Below are positions 26,874 through 35,316 of a stretch of 64,000 bases of DNA, piece after piece; within the stretch, counting starts at the first letter, position 1, and each line of letters starts with the position of its first letter. The stretch is from an uncultured Lachnospiraceae bacterium (GTDB lineage Bacteria; Bacillota; Clostridia; Lachnospirales; Lachnospiraceae): NCBI GenBank assembly GCA_934293375.1, contig CAKQYS010000001.1, positions 361,735-425,734 on the forward strand. Direction: 5' to 3'. The translations under genes and the position numbers were made by a program. The notes below the pieces were generated by a model. The model was not told where the DNA came from and searched no databases. It saw only the letters and a program-made list of their open reading frames with translations.

Positions 26874-26908
26874 AAAAAGATATGCAAGAAACTTGCATAT
26901 CTTTTTGT
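26874..26908 (-). terminator. Terminator of tRNA-Leu
   Basis: A perfect stem AGATATGCAAG/CTTGCATATCT with a 3-nt loop is followed on the minus strand by a T-run. It lies just after the tRNA 3' end. Confidence 0.9.
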
Positions 26909-26914
26909 TTTACA

Positions 26915-26997
26915 TGCAGGAGATGGGACTTGAACCCACACGTAGTCTCCCACGTCAGATTTTGAGTCTGATGCGTCTGCCATTCCGCCACTCCTGC
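26915..26997 (-). tRNA. tRNA-Leu (anticodon CAA)
   Basis: The sequence folds as a class II tRNA of 83 nt. The acceptor strands GCAGGAG and CTCCTGC pair fully. The anticodon arm is CAGACTCAAAATCTG with CAA as anticodon, followed by a long variable arm. The T-arm has GGGTTCAAGTCCC. The discriminator base is A, as in leucine tRNAs. The CCA end is not encoded. A consensus promoter and a terminator flank it. Confidence 0.95.
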
Positions 26998-27025
26998 TTA
27001 TGAGTTTTGCAAACTCACAAACGCT

Positions 27026-27054
27026 AGTATAACAAGCATTCCGCAATCTGTCAA
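27026..27054 (-). promoter_or_regulatory. Promoter of tRNA-Leu
   Basis: TTGACA (27049-27054) and TATACT (27026-27031) are separated by exactly 17 bp and lie about 28 bp upstream of the tRNA 5' end. Confidence 0.85.
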
Positions 27055-27076
27055 GGGAAAAAAATAACTCTTCAAA

Positions 27077-27268
27077 TCAGTCTATTTCATTCGGCACAAT
27101 ACCGGTTGCAAACGGGCTGCATACATCGCATCTGCCATGATGATATTGCTCCTTCACAGCCCCCTCGCTGATATCTGCATCCACTTCTACCTTAATCCGG
27201 CTCACACCGGCCTCCACCTTTGCATCTAACATATTCACGATCTGATCAATATCCGTCAGTTGATCCAT
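27077..27268 (-). CDS. Uncharacterised 63-aa protein with His/Cys motif
   Basis: The family is not recognised. The ATG at 27268 has AGGTGA 5-6 nt upstream; a GTG three codons earlier overlaps that site. The N-terminal two thirds is acidic and helical (DQIVNMLDAKVEAGVSRIKVEV). The C-terminal third has a distinctive HHGRCDVCSPFATG stretch, with CX2C and two histidines, which could bind a metal. It ends close to the tRNA-Leu promoter and follows the S41 protease gene after about 58 bp on the same strand. It could be a real conserved small protein or a chance ORF. Confidence 0.6.
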   Translation of the reverse strand: MDQLTDIDQIVNMLDAKVEAGVSRIKVEVDADISEGAVKEQYHHGRCDVCSPFATGIVPNEID

Positions 27269-27326
27269 ATTTGTCACCTGTCCCTTCTATCTTACTGATC
27301 CCGGCAATCACATATACCCCGATTAC

Positions 27327-28970
27327 TTATTGCTCCGACAGCATCTGCATTGCCTGCTCTAATACATAATCTCTCTGTTCCTCGAAAATGGCATGCACGG
27401 CATTCTCATCCAGCATCACCCTATGATCCAATGCGACCGTAGCCGTTCCCTTCGCATCGGTATCCAAAAATACACTGCCATCCTTCTGCAATAATAATAC
27501 AGCAGAATAGGTCAAAGCGCAATCCTCAAATACAACGGCATGGATTCCCTGCCCTGCACATGCAGTTGTCGTAAAGCCCATCACCTCCACATTCGGGAAA
27601 GCAGAAGCCACACTGACAAAGTGATCCCCGCCACTCACCGTCTGTGCATTCACCAGCAGAACAATCCGTCCATGTCCCCATAGATTCTGTCCGGTATAAG
27701 CAATGCCATCCCCGGTCTGATAGGTTCCATCCGCATTTTTTAAGTATTTTGCTGTTTTTTTGTCAAATATGCCATCATAGGCATAGGTATGCTCTCCCTC
27801 CGGGGCAAACAGCTCGAGAAGCACCTTCACATAATCCCCGGAGCCACCGCCGTTACATCGAAGATCCAGGATCAGATTCTGAAATCCCTGCTCCTTATGT
27901 GCCAGGATTTCACGCTCCAGCGCATTCTTCATGGCAGTATAGTCTGCACTCTGATAGGTTTTCGCATCATAGGACATCTCCCGCAGCCGAAGAAGCGTGG
28001 TATCGTCTGACAAATCCTGCCAGCTGAGATTTGAAATTGCCACACCGGCATCCAGCTTGCCGATGGTATCCTCTAACCGCTTTGTATAGCTTCCTGTTTT
28101 TTGCAATGTCACCGCCTGTTGTTCTCCGGCATCATCCAGATATGTGACCTCCACCTGCTCTCCACCCAGACCTGCCACCAGAATCGCAGCATAAAATGCA
28201 GCATTTTCCTTGACTGCAAAATTCATGACCGGAACCCGGATCTGCTCCTTCTGTGCCGCAATATCCTTTCCGTCCCATAAGAGAATCTCGGTTCCATCGT
28301 GAATCCCTGCCTCGCCGGCGACACAATCCGGCTCTACATTCACGGCAACGGTTCTGCCATCCGACAAGGTCATAAGGGAAAGCCCGTAATCATTCCCATA
28401 CAAACTGTCATAGGCAGACTGCAGGCTGTCCGCATCCTCCTTTACATAGCTTACATGCATATCGTGAAATTCCGATACAAACGAAATCCATGCCACATCC
28501 GCCGCTACTTCATCCTGTGCTTCATAGGCTTCCAAAAACATCGGCTTATATTTCTTTCTTAATATATCAAAATCAATCTGTTTCTCTTCGGTCAGCACAT
28601 AATGCTTCTCAAGCTCACACACCGCCTGCTCAAACTGTTCTGTATAATCCACCGCCCGGTAATGCGGAGCATTTACACAAATCGCAACTGCAAGGATGGC
28701 AAGCAGCACTGCAGCCACGCAGCTAATCTTTCTGATACGCTGCCGCTCCGTGAAGAATCCGGCCAGCAGCACACACACTGCAAGATAAGCCGGAACCATA
28801 CCGATTTCCACGCCATACACCCCGGCGAGCACCAGACCGGAAACTGCCGGTATCATATACACTGCCCTGAATTTCGTATTCTTATTCTTCTCCGCAAAAT
28901 CACAAAAGAACCACAGCAGTACGGAAAACACAACTGTCATTCCAATGAAAATACTATCCTCAAACTTCAT
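27327..28970 (-). CDS. Membrane-anchored S41 family peptidase
   Basis: A 547-aa protein. Three to four hydrophobic segments occupy residues 1-105, then an extracytoplasmic domain of the C-terminal-processing (S41/tail-specific) protease type. A PDZ-like stretch includes EAGIHDGTEILLWDGKDI (about 225-242). The protease core has NLILDLRCNGGGSGDYV (about 365) and NAQTVSGGDHFVSVA, where the serine matches the S41 nucleophile position; the lysine partner is not obvious to me. It is the last gene of the ABC transporter unit. Possible roles are cleavage of extracellular peptides or membrane proteins; the substrate is unknown. Confidence 0.8.
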   Translation of the reverse strand: MKFEDSIFIGMTVVFSVLLWFFCDFAEKNKNTKFRAVYMIPAVSGLVLAGVYGVEIGMVPAYLAVCVLLAGFFTERQRIRKISCVAAVLLAILAVAICVNAPHYRAVDYTEQFEQAVCELEKHYVLTEEKQIDFDILRKKYKPMFLEAYEAQDEVAADVAWISFVSEFHDMHVSYVKEDADSLQSAYDSLYGNDYGLSLMTLSDGRTVAVNVEPDCVAGEAGIHDGTEILLWDGKDIAAQKEQIRVPVMNFAVKENAAFYAAILVAGLGGEQVEVTYLDDAGEQQAVTLQKTGSYTKRLEDTIGKLDAGVAISNLSWQDLSDDTTLLRLREMSYDAKTYQSADYTAMKNALEREILAHKEQGFQNLILDLRCNGGGSGDYVKVLLELFAPEGEHTYAYDGIFDKKTAKYLKNADGTYQTGDGIAYTGQNLWGHGRIVLLVNAQTVSGGDHFVSVASAFPNVEVMGFTTTACAGQGIHAVVFEDCALTYSAVLLLQKDGSVFLDTDAKGTATVALDHRVMLDENAVHAIFEEQRDYVLEQAMQMLSEQ

Positions 28971-29039
28971 ACCATTCCTCCATATTCCTATACATCAGCC
29001 GGCATATTCTATACTTTGTCCCCTATGGCAATCTCCACA

Positions 29040-29810
29040 TTAACAATCATCCTTATGAAAAAACACATATCCCAGCACGAAAAATATTACCCCAAATACC
29101 ACCGAGCATACAGTCCCCCGGACCACACTGTGCATCGAAATGGTGGTATCATATACCAGAATCTGTCTGCTGCCAGCCAGGGAATATGTATTCCAGACCG
29201 AGAAATCGACCAGATCCCGGATACTTCCCAATGCAGACAGACCACCGGCATGAAAGATACCGGATACAAATACTTCACCTGTTACCGCAATCAGAAATCC
29301 GATCAGCATCGGTACATAGGCAATATGGACAAGCATCGTAAGACATACCATTTCACAGATCAGCCTGCCGATTGGAAACATCGTAAGACCAATCCTTGCC
29401 AGCACATCCCACACTGTCAGTATCTCTCCCATAGAACCCATATTGCCAAGAACCATAACCGGAACCAGCATCAGAAGGAAGGCTCCTGTAAGTCCTATGA
29501 AAAGACTGACGAGAACGCGTGACAGATACACCTCCCATCTGGTATACCGCCCCATGATTTCATAATAAATGGTTTTATCCATAAAATTATTGCCACACAC
29601 AATACCCACGACGCAGCAGGCAAACCCTGCACCTAACAGCACAAGAAATATTATATTCTGCGCCAGATAATCCCCAAGAGGAAACCGGATCTGATAATTC
29701 GTCTCACCGCCCCAGATCGTAAACTGCATCAATAGCAACAAGCCAAAACAGATATAGAGCAGACGATTCTTCCTTAATTCATATAACTGCGACCTGATCA
29801 TATCTTTCAT
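29040..29810 (-). CDS. ABC-2 type transporter permease (second subunit)
   Basis: A 256-aa integral membrane protein with about six hydrophobic segments and a short cytoplasmic N-terminus (MKDMIRSQLYELRKNR). The pattern resembles LanE/LanG or BcrB-type permeases that export or expel peptides. FMDKTIYYEIMGRYTRWEVYLSR is a typical loop between helices and has a counterpart in the upstream permease (YNNKTINYEMLAGHTRAECYFGR), so the two arose by duplication. The gene begins 7 bp from the end of that permease. Confidence 0.82.
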   Translation of the reverse strand: MKDMIRSQLYELRKNRLLYICFGLLLLMQFTIWGGETNYQIRFPLGDYLAQNIIFLVLLGAGFACCVVGIVCGNNFMDKTIYYEIMGRYTRWEVYLSRVLVSLFIGLTGAFLLMLVPVMVLGNMGSMGEILTVWDVLARIGLTMFPIGRLICEMVCLTMLVHIAYVPMLIGFLIAVTGEVFVSGIFHAGGLSALGSIRDLVDFSVWNTYSLAGSRQILVYDTTISMHSVVRGTVCSVVFGVIFFVLGYVFFHKDDC

Positions 29811-29816
29811 ACTACA

Positions 29817-30602
29817 TCACTCCATATCTCTTTTTTTCACAATGCCATATCCTGCCAATATATAAAATACACTGACTGCAGCCGACACAATCAAGGTGCC
29901 TGCAACCTCGCTGCCACGCATGGCAAGCTTATATACATTGATCTCCTGTCCGTTTATCACCTGCGGTGCATAATTGCTCTCCCCCATCAGGTCAAACAGT
30001 CTGACCACACCGATCATATTATCTGTGACAACCTTGATATCACATATTTCTCTTACGATGAGCACCAAAAACAGTGAAAAACCAATACCTATATAGGAAA
30101 TAAACATGGCAGCATAGCTGTTACGAAGCAGAACACTGCAGAAATTCACATAACATATGATCCGGACACACAATAACACCGCTTCCAGCAATTCAACCAT
30201 TTCCCAATAAAAGGATACCTGTCTGCCATATCCATGCCAGATCGTGACGACCACTTGCGGAATCAGGATCAGGATGGATAACACGCCAAGGATCAACAGC
30301 ACACTGAGTAGCAGTCTGCCAAAATAACATTCTGCTCTCGTATGACCTGCAAGCATTTCATAGTTGATCGTCTTGTTATTATAATCTCCACCGCATATTC
30401 TGGATGCCCACAGGATCGGCAGAGCAACCATCATGACGGCATACAGATGCTTCATGTCAATATAAAAAATACCACCATTATCCGTACTGATACCGCCATC
30501 CGCGAGCAGAAAGACACCGATCACTACAGCGAGCAGACAGCTATAGATCATATAAGAATCTTTTTTAAGCTGATACCATATTGCCCTGATTATGTTCGCC
30601 AT
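29817..30602 (-). CDS. ABC-2 type transporter permease (first subunit)
   Basis: A 261-aa permease with about six membrane helices, paralogous to the next gene. The start at 30602 (MANIIRAIWYQLKKDS) is chosen because AAGGTGAG is upstream. A longer reading to 30776 runs inside the ATPase gene in another frame and is not credible. The start overlaps the ATPase 3' end by 38 bases. It probably forms a heterodimeric channel with the second permease, driven by the preceding ATPase. Confidence 0.83.
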   Translation of the reverse strand: MANIIRAIWYQLKKDSYMIYSCLLAVVIGVFLLADGGISTDNGGIFYIDMKHLYAVMMVALPILWASRICGGDYNNKTINYEMLAGHTRAECYFGRLLLSVLLILGVLSILILIPQVVVTIWHGYGRQVSFYWEMVELLEAVLLCVRIICYVNFCSVLLRNSYAAMFISYIGIGFSLFLVLIVREICDIKVVTDNMIGVVRLFDLMGESNYAPQVINGQEINVYKLAMRGSEVAGTLIVSAAVSVFYILAGYGIVKKRDME

Positions 30603-31515
30603 CGTTCTCACCTTCCATATGCATGTAATACTGCTCCAGATTTGCCTCACAGATATGCAGCTCCACGGGAACCACATCATGTGCATATAATGTCCTGCTA
30701 ATCTGCTCCTGACAATCCAGTTTCTCATATACACGAATGCTGCCATCCTCCTCCACATCATAATCACGGATTCCAAGCTCCTGCTCTAATACGGTCAAAG
30801 CCACTGCATCCTGATTCGTATGGATATGATAATACTTCTTACATAACCGCTGCAGCTCGTCCTGTGATACCTGCTGTCTGATCTGTCCATCCTGAATAAA
30901 AATATAATCCGTACACAGCAGTGCCAGCTCACTTAAAATGTGTGAAGAAATCAAGATCGTAATATGCTCCTCCTGATTGAGCCGCAAAAGCAGCTCCCGG
31001 ATCTCCACAATGCCTTCCGGATCCAGACCGTTCACCGGCTCATCAAGCACCATGATCTCCGGCTTGGAAAGCAGCGAAATCGCAATCCCCAGCCGCTGTT
31101 TCATCCCCAATGAAAACTTGCTGACCGGCTTTTTCCCTACCTCTGACAGCCCTACAAGCTGCAATACCTCGTCCACACGTCCGGCATCCGGTATCCCTTT
31201 TTGCAGTCTCTGTTTTTCCAGATTCTCTCTCGCAGAAAGTGCCTGATTCGCATATGGGGTTTCAATCATAAAGCTCATTCTGCCCCTTGCCTTTGCCAGC
31301 TCCTTCTCAGACCTTCCCCCATATATGGAAATCTCACCTCCTGTCGGAAATACTAATCCCCCAAGAATCTTCATGATCGTCGTCTTCCCAGCCCCATTCG
31401 GACCAATCAAGCCGCATATCATACCCTCCCGGATCGCAAAGGAAGCCTGTTTTAACACCTTATGCTTCATATACTGCTTCTCCAGTGCCTCTGCCCGGAT
31501 AATCACATTCGCCAT
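30565..31515 (-). CDS. ABC transporter ATP-binding protein (peptide export/immunity type)
   Basis: A 316-aa ATPase. Walker A is GPNGAGKTT (about 39-47), the signature KFSLGMKQRLGIAISLL is near 135, and Walker B IMVLDEPVNGLDPEGI follows. The C-terminal extension of about 90 residues is typical of BcrA/LanF ATPases. ATG 31515 follows GGGAGG. It is the first gene of a unit with two permeases and an S41 protease, next to a two-component system. Detoxification of antimicrobial peptides is the likeliest role, by inference. Confidence 0.92.
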   Translation of the reverse strand: MANVIIRAEALEKQYMKHKVLKQASFAIREGMICGLIGPNGAGKTTIMKILGGLVFPTGGEISIYGGRSEKELAKARGRMSFMIETPYANQALSARENLEKQRLQKGIPDAGRVDEVLQLVGLSEVGKKPVSKFSLGMKQRLGIAISLLSKPEIMVLDEPVNGLDPEGIVEIRELLLRLNQEEHITILISSHILSELALLCTDYIFIQDGQIRQQVSQDELQRLCKKYYHIHTNQDAVALTVLEQELGIRDYDVEEDGSIRVYEKLDCQEQISRTLYAHDVVPVELHICEANLEQYYMHMEGENDGEHNQGNMVSA

Positions 31516-31560
31516 ATTTTTCCTCCCTGTTAAACACCGCATATTTCTATTCTGTGGTCT

Positions 31561-31593
31561 ATCATAAAATGAAACCTTAAAGAAATTCTTAAA
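31561..31593 (-). promoter_or_regulatory. Candidate response-regulator operator and promoter of the ABC unit
   Basis: Two TTTAAG half sites on the minus strand (31576-31581 and 31588-31593) are 12 bp apart and overlap the -35 zone of a TATGAT box at 31561-31566. This layout is common for genes activated by OmpR-type regulators; the adjacent regulator is the obvious candidate. Confidence 0.4.
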
Positions 31594-31608
31594 TTGCTAA
31601 AATATATA

Positions 31609-31645
31609 CATAAAAATAAGCCGCCAGTGTACGCCGGGCGGCTTA
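31609..31645 (-). terminator. Terminator of the histidine kinase gene
   Basis: A strong GC stem AAGCCGCC/GGGCGGCTT is followed on the minus strand by ATTTTTAT. It separates the regulator/kinase unit from the ABC transporter unit. Confidence 0.88.
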
Positions 31646-31658
31646 CCATATCATCATA

Positions 31659-32579
31659 TCATTTACAGGCACATTCCATCTGCATCTCAATATAGAGCCT
31701 GTCTTCCTCAATCCATGCCCGAAGCGGCATATCCTGCTTCCCTGCAAGCAGCTTCACGATATAAAGTCCCAGACCTGCACCCCCCGATGCACGCTCCGAT
31801 TCAGCCTGATAGGTACGTTCAAACAGATGCACCGGATCCATATGGACACCGGGTCTGACCGGATTCTCAAAACAGATCCTGCATTTGCCATCCGTCTCCT
31901 CAGAAGCTGTCTGCATGGTAATGCGAAAGGTATTCTCCGCATATTTTATCATATTGTTGAGCAGATTATAAAAGATCCGCAGCAAATATGTCTCATTTGC
32001 CCGCACAAAAACCGTCTGCTCCGGCAATCTGATCTCCGGTGTCAGACCATGCTGTCTGATGACTGCCTCATGCTCCACAATAAACTGCATCATCAGATTC
32101 GTGACATTGACATCCGTAAGTGCCGCTTTCCTGTCATCACACTCTAACACTGCCATCTCAAAAAATGCATCTACCGTTTCCCGCAGCATATCCGTCTGCC
32201 GGCTGCAATTTTCGATATAACCATACTGTTCGTCAGAGGGATCCGTCCGGGCAAGCATCTGTAGATTGCCCTTGACCACAGTCAACGGCGTCCGCATATC
32301 ATGTGCAATATCCGAAATGGACTGCCTGAGCACCGCCTTTGCGCTGTCCGTCTCATATTTCAGTTCCTTCTGATAATCCAGATTGCGGTTAAGCTGTGTT
32401 ACCAGTGCATTCAACTGTGTATCCATCAAATCAATCCGGATCTGGCTGTTATTGTCCGGCTGCAATGTATTCTCCAGATCTCTACAGATCTGCTTCATCT
32501 GCCGTCTGATACGATACCGATAGCCTAGCAGCCATATACATAGTACAGCCAATATCATCACGATCCCCCAAGCAATCAT
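31659..32579 (-). CDS. Sensor histidine kinase (HPK of a peptide-sensing type system)
   Basis: A 306-aa kinase. One N-terminal membrane helix (residues 1-20) is present with no extracellular sensor domain, like kinases that sense via a transporter or within the membrane. The H-box is SDIAHDMRTPLT with His93. The N-box NLLNNMIKYAEN and G-box GGAGLGLYIVK are complete. Its start overlaps the regulator stop by 4 bases. It lies next to the ABC exporter, so sensing of the transporter's substrate is plausible. Confidence 0.93.
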   Translation of the reverse strand: MIAWGIVMILAVLCIWLLGYRYRIRRQMKQICRDLENTLQPDNNSQIRIDLMDTQLNALVTQLNRNLDYQKELKYETDSAKAVLRQSISDIAHDMRTPLTVVKGNLQMLARTDPSDEQYGYIENCSRQTDMLRETVDAFFEMAVLECDDRKAALTDVNVTNLMMQFIVEHEAVIRQHGLTPEIRLPEQTVFVRANETYLLRIFYNLLNNMIKYAENTFRITMQTASEETDGKCRICFENPVRPGVHMDPVHLFERTYQAESERASGGAGLGLYIVKLLAGKQDMPLRAWIEEDRLYIEMQMECACK

Positions 32580-33286
32580 ATCTGCTCCTCTCTCATCCGG
32601 TATCCAATCCCCCAGACCGTCTCAATATACTCTGTTCCTGTAACCTTTTTAAGCTTGCTTCTTAAATTGCTGACATGCACATTGATCGTATTATCTTCAT
32701 AGTAGTATGGCTGCCCCCAGACAGACTCATATAGATTTGCTTTGGAAAATGTCTTTTTCGGATACTGCATCAGCATCTGCAGGATCTGATACTCCTTTGC
32801 GGTCAGGGAAATGTCCTGTCCCCGGTATGTAACACGGTGCGCATCTGTATACAGACACAGCTCCTGATAGATCACACACGCATCTGCTGCCGCATTCTCC
32901 TGCGGGATACGGCTTCTTCGTAATACCACTTCCATCCGCACCAGCACCTCATCAAGATCAAACGGCTTTAACAAATAATCATCGGCACCCATCCGCAGTA
33001 CTGCAAGCTTCGTCTCCTGCTGTGACTTTGCGGACAGACAGATGACAGGAGTATCCGAAAATGTGCGAAGCTCCGTAATCAACGCTTCTCCGCTTTTGTA
33101 TGGCAGCATGAGATCCATCAGAATCAGATCATAGGGATTCTGCCTGAGCATCACGGATGCCTGCCTGCCATTCTGGGCAACTGCTACCTTGTACCCATGT
33201 TCCGTCAAAAACCGAGATAACATATCCCTGATTTCACGATGATCCTCCACGATCAGAATATGTAATTGCGTAGTTTGACACATCAT
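32576..33286 (-). CDS. OmpR-family response regulator
   Basis: A 236-aa regulator from ATG 33286, which has CGGGGTG upstream; the longer reading to 33358 lacks a site. The receiver has acidic pair VEDH, phosphoacceptor Asp58 (ILMDLMLP), and Lys in LLKPFD. The C-terminal winged helix includes LTAKEYQILQMLM and VHVSNLRSKLKK. It is the first gene of the regulator-kinase unit, from a promoter at 33374-33402. The predicted target is the neighbouring ABC transporter. Confidence 0.95.
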   Translation of the reverse strand: MMCQTTQLHILIVEDHREIRDMLSRFLTEHGYKVAVAQNGRQASVMLRQNPYDLILMDLMLPYKSGEALITELRTFSDTPVICLSAKSQQETKLAVLRMGADDYLLKPFDLDEVLVRMEVVLRRSRIPQENAAADACVIYQELCLYTDAHRVTYRGQDISLTAKEYQILQMLMQYPKKTFSKANLYESVWGQPYYYEDNTINVHVSNLRSKLKKVTGTEYIETVWGIGYRMREEQI

Positions 33287-33373
33287 AACATGACACCCCG
33301 GATACTGCAGTTTTATAATAATGAGAACCCAAATCCAAACACTGGCTCTCTCAATCACCTAGAACATATCAAA

Positions 33374-33402
33374 ATAGTATAATGTGGCCCCTGAAAAGTC
33401 AA
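33374..33402 (-). promoter_or_regulatory. Promoter of the regulator-kinase unit
   Basis: TTGACT (33397-33402) and TACTAT (33374-33379) are 17 bp apart on the minus strand, about 88 bp upstream of the regulator start. Confidence 0.65.
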
Positions 33403-33451
33403 GATATGGCTACGACAAGAAATCAAACTTTCTCAAAGCCGCAAGTTATGA

Positions 33452-33457
33452 TATAAT
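33452..33457 (+). promoter_or_regulatory. Candidate -10 box of the amylase gene
   Basis: TATAAT lies about 80 bp upstream of the amylase start. The -35 position (TTTCTC at 33429-33434, 17-bp spacer) is poor, so an activator may be needed. Confidence 0.4.
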
Positions 33458-33537
33458 ATGGGAATAAATAACATGTCAAACAATGACAATATTTACGAAA
33501 TACAGTTTTACAAACTTACACTTAGGAGGCATATACT

Positions 33538-35310
33538 ATGGCTTGGTATGACGAGGCAGTTTTCTATCACATTTACCCACTGGGGCTTACGGGGGCTCCT
33601 TTCGAGAATCCTTATGGAGATCCGGTTCACAGACTCCGGGACATTTTCCCATGGATCGACCACATCAAAAATATCGGATGCAATGCGATCTATATTGGTC
33701 CGTTATTTGAATCCGTTGGACACGGCTACGAAACTACAGATTATAAGAAGTTAGACAGTCGTCTTGGTGACAACCGGGATTTGACGGATTTTGTGAAAGA
33801 ATGCCATGCACAGGGCATCCGTGTGATCTTAGATGGTGTATTCAACCATACCGGAAGAGACTTTTTTGCATTTCAGGATATCAAGAAGAACCGGGAGAAT
33901 TCCCAGTACAAAGACTGGTACTGCAATGTGAATTTCTGGGGCAATAACGAATACAACGATGGTTTTTCCTACGATAACTGGGGCGGATACAATCTGCTCG
34001 TCAAATTAAACCAACGAAATCCGGCTGTCCGGGATTACATTCTGGATGTTGTCCGCTTCTGGGTCAGTGAATTTGATATTGATGGGATCCGGCTGGATGC
34101 CGCGGATGTATTGGATTTTGATTTCATGAAGGCACTCCGGGGACTTGCCAACGAGGTAAAGCCTGAGTTCTGGCTGATGGGTGAGGTCATTCATGGTGAC
34201 TACACCAGATGGGTCAATGAAGGTACCCTGCATTCTGTCACCAATTATCAGCTGCATAAGGCATTGTACTCAGGACACAATGATCACAATTACTTTGAGA
34301 TTGCACACACGGTCAAGCGTCTCTATGATATGGGTGGCAATCATCCGGAGGGTCTGAAGCTCTATAATTTCACAGATAACCATGATGTAGAGCGTATCTA
34401 CACCAAGCTATCTAACAAGGCACACTACACGCCGGTGCATATTCTCGAATATACATTACCGGGTGTTCCTTCGATCTATTACGGCTCCGAATTTGGGATT
34501 GAGGGCAAGAAGGAGCAATGGTCAGATGCTTCGCTCAGACCTTGCCTGAAGCTTTCCGACTACAAGGATGCGACCATCAACAATCCTTGCACGAAGCTGA
34601 TCGCCGCACTGGGCAAAGTGCGCCAGCAGGTGAAGGCACTCTCCTACGGAGATTATAATCAACTGTTTTTGACAAACAGACAATATGCATTTTCCAGAAA
34701 TTATAATGGAGACAATGTGATTGTGACCGTCAACAATGATGACAGCGATTACACCATGACACTGCCTTGTGGCAATGCAACGGTATATATCGGTGCCCTT
34801 TCCGGACAGGAGGTTTCTGTCAATAATGGCAACATCTGTGTCAATGTCAAAGCCAACTCCGGTGACATCTGGATTCCTAAGACGGAGCAGATCCATTTAC
34901 CGGATTCGTCTGTTTACGAAACGGCGCAGGCACCTGTGTCTGAAGCCGCACCGGTGGACACACCTGCCACAGATTCGGCTCCTTGTGAAGCATCTGCCAC
35001 AAATACAGATGATACGATGCAGCAGACAAAGACATCTGATACAGACAATGCTGCGCAGCAGACCGAGATATCTGACGCAGACAATGCCTCACAACAGGCA
35101 GAAACGCCGGTCACAGATACTGCTGCACAACAGGCAGAAACACCTGTCACAGACAATGCAGAATTTGAACGCGGCAAAATTGCAGGTCTGCAGGAGGCAA
35201 TCATCGCCATTATGGAAAAGAACGGCTATGTCACAGACCAGATGAGACAGGATGTCTACAACAACACCCATCATGATTCTTTGATCAACTGGGTAAAGAG
35301 CTTCCATTAG
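33538..35310 (+). CDS. Intracellular GH13 family alpha-amylase-like enzyme
   Basis: A glycoside hydrolase of 590 aa without signal peptide, so it probably acts on imported malto-oligosaccharides or glycogen. The GH13 barrel has the catalytic triad: Asp187 in IDGIRLDAAD, Glu216 in FWLMGEVIHG and Asp283 in FTDNHDVERI. The ILDGVFNHTG region I is also present. A beta-sandwich follows (to about 465). Then come a Thr/Asp/Gln repeat linker (about 485-545) and a helical C-terminal segment. The ATG has AGGAGG 9 nt upstream. The gene stands alone on the plus strand. Confidence 0.92.
   Translation: MAWYDEAVFYHIYPLGLTGAPFENPYGDPVHRLRDIFPWIDHIKNIGCNAIYIGPLFESVGHGYETTDYKKLDSRLGDNRDLTDFVKECHAQGIRVILDGVFNHTGRDFFAFQDIKKNRENSQYKDWYCNVNFWGNNEYNDGFSYDNWGGYNLLVKLNQRNPAVRDYILDVVRFWVSEFDIDGIRLDAADVLDFDFMKALRGLANEVKPEFWLMGEVIHGDYTRWVNEGTLHSVTNYQLHKALYSGHNDHNYFEIAHTVKRLYDMGGNHPEGLKLYNFTDNHDVERIYTKLSNKAHYTPVHILEYTLPGVPSIYYGSEFGIEGKKEQWSDASLRPCLKLSDYKDATINNPCTKLIAALGKVRQQVKALSYGDYNQLFLTNRQYAFSRNYNGDNVIVTVNNDDSDYTMTLPCGNATVYIGALSGQEVSVNNGNICVNVKANSGDIWIPKTEQIHLPDSSVYETAQAPVSEAAPVDTPATDSAPCEASATNTDDTMQQTKTSDTDNAAQQTEISDADNASQQAETPVTDTAAQQAETPVTDNAEFERGKIAGLQEAIIAIMEKNGYVTDQMRQDVYNNTHHDSLINWVKSFH
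35005..35165 (+). repeat. Tandem 12-residue repeat region in the amylase linker
   Basis: About five degenerate 12-aa units rich in Gln, Thr, Asp and Ala occur. The last two 36-bp units (35090-35125 and 35126-35161) are nearly identical (start cacaacaggcagaaac). Such arrays change length by slippage or recombination. Confidence 0.8.
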
Positions 35311-35316
35311 CACATT

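Noticed and set aside
26743..27003. Plus-strand ORF of 86 codons across the tRNA-Leu region
   Set aside because: It runs antisense through the tRNA and its terminator and has no supported start; it is a chance reading.
28602..29522. Plus-strand ORF of 306 codons opposite the S41 and permease genes
   Set aside because: It is antisense to two well-supported genes, has no ribosome site and shows no domain.
33458..33540. In-frame upstream or alternative start for the amylase reading from 33458
   Set aside because: That reading is in another frame from the GH13 domain; the ATG at 33538 has AGGAGG and begins the conserved barrel.
34877..35210. Minus-strand ORFs opposite the amylase linker
   Set aside because: They mirror the repeat region on the other strand; no start site or family.
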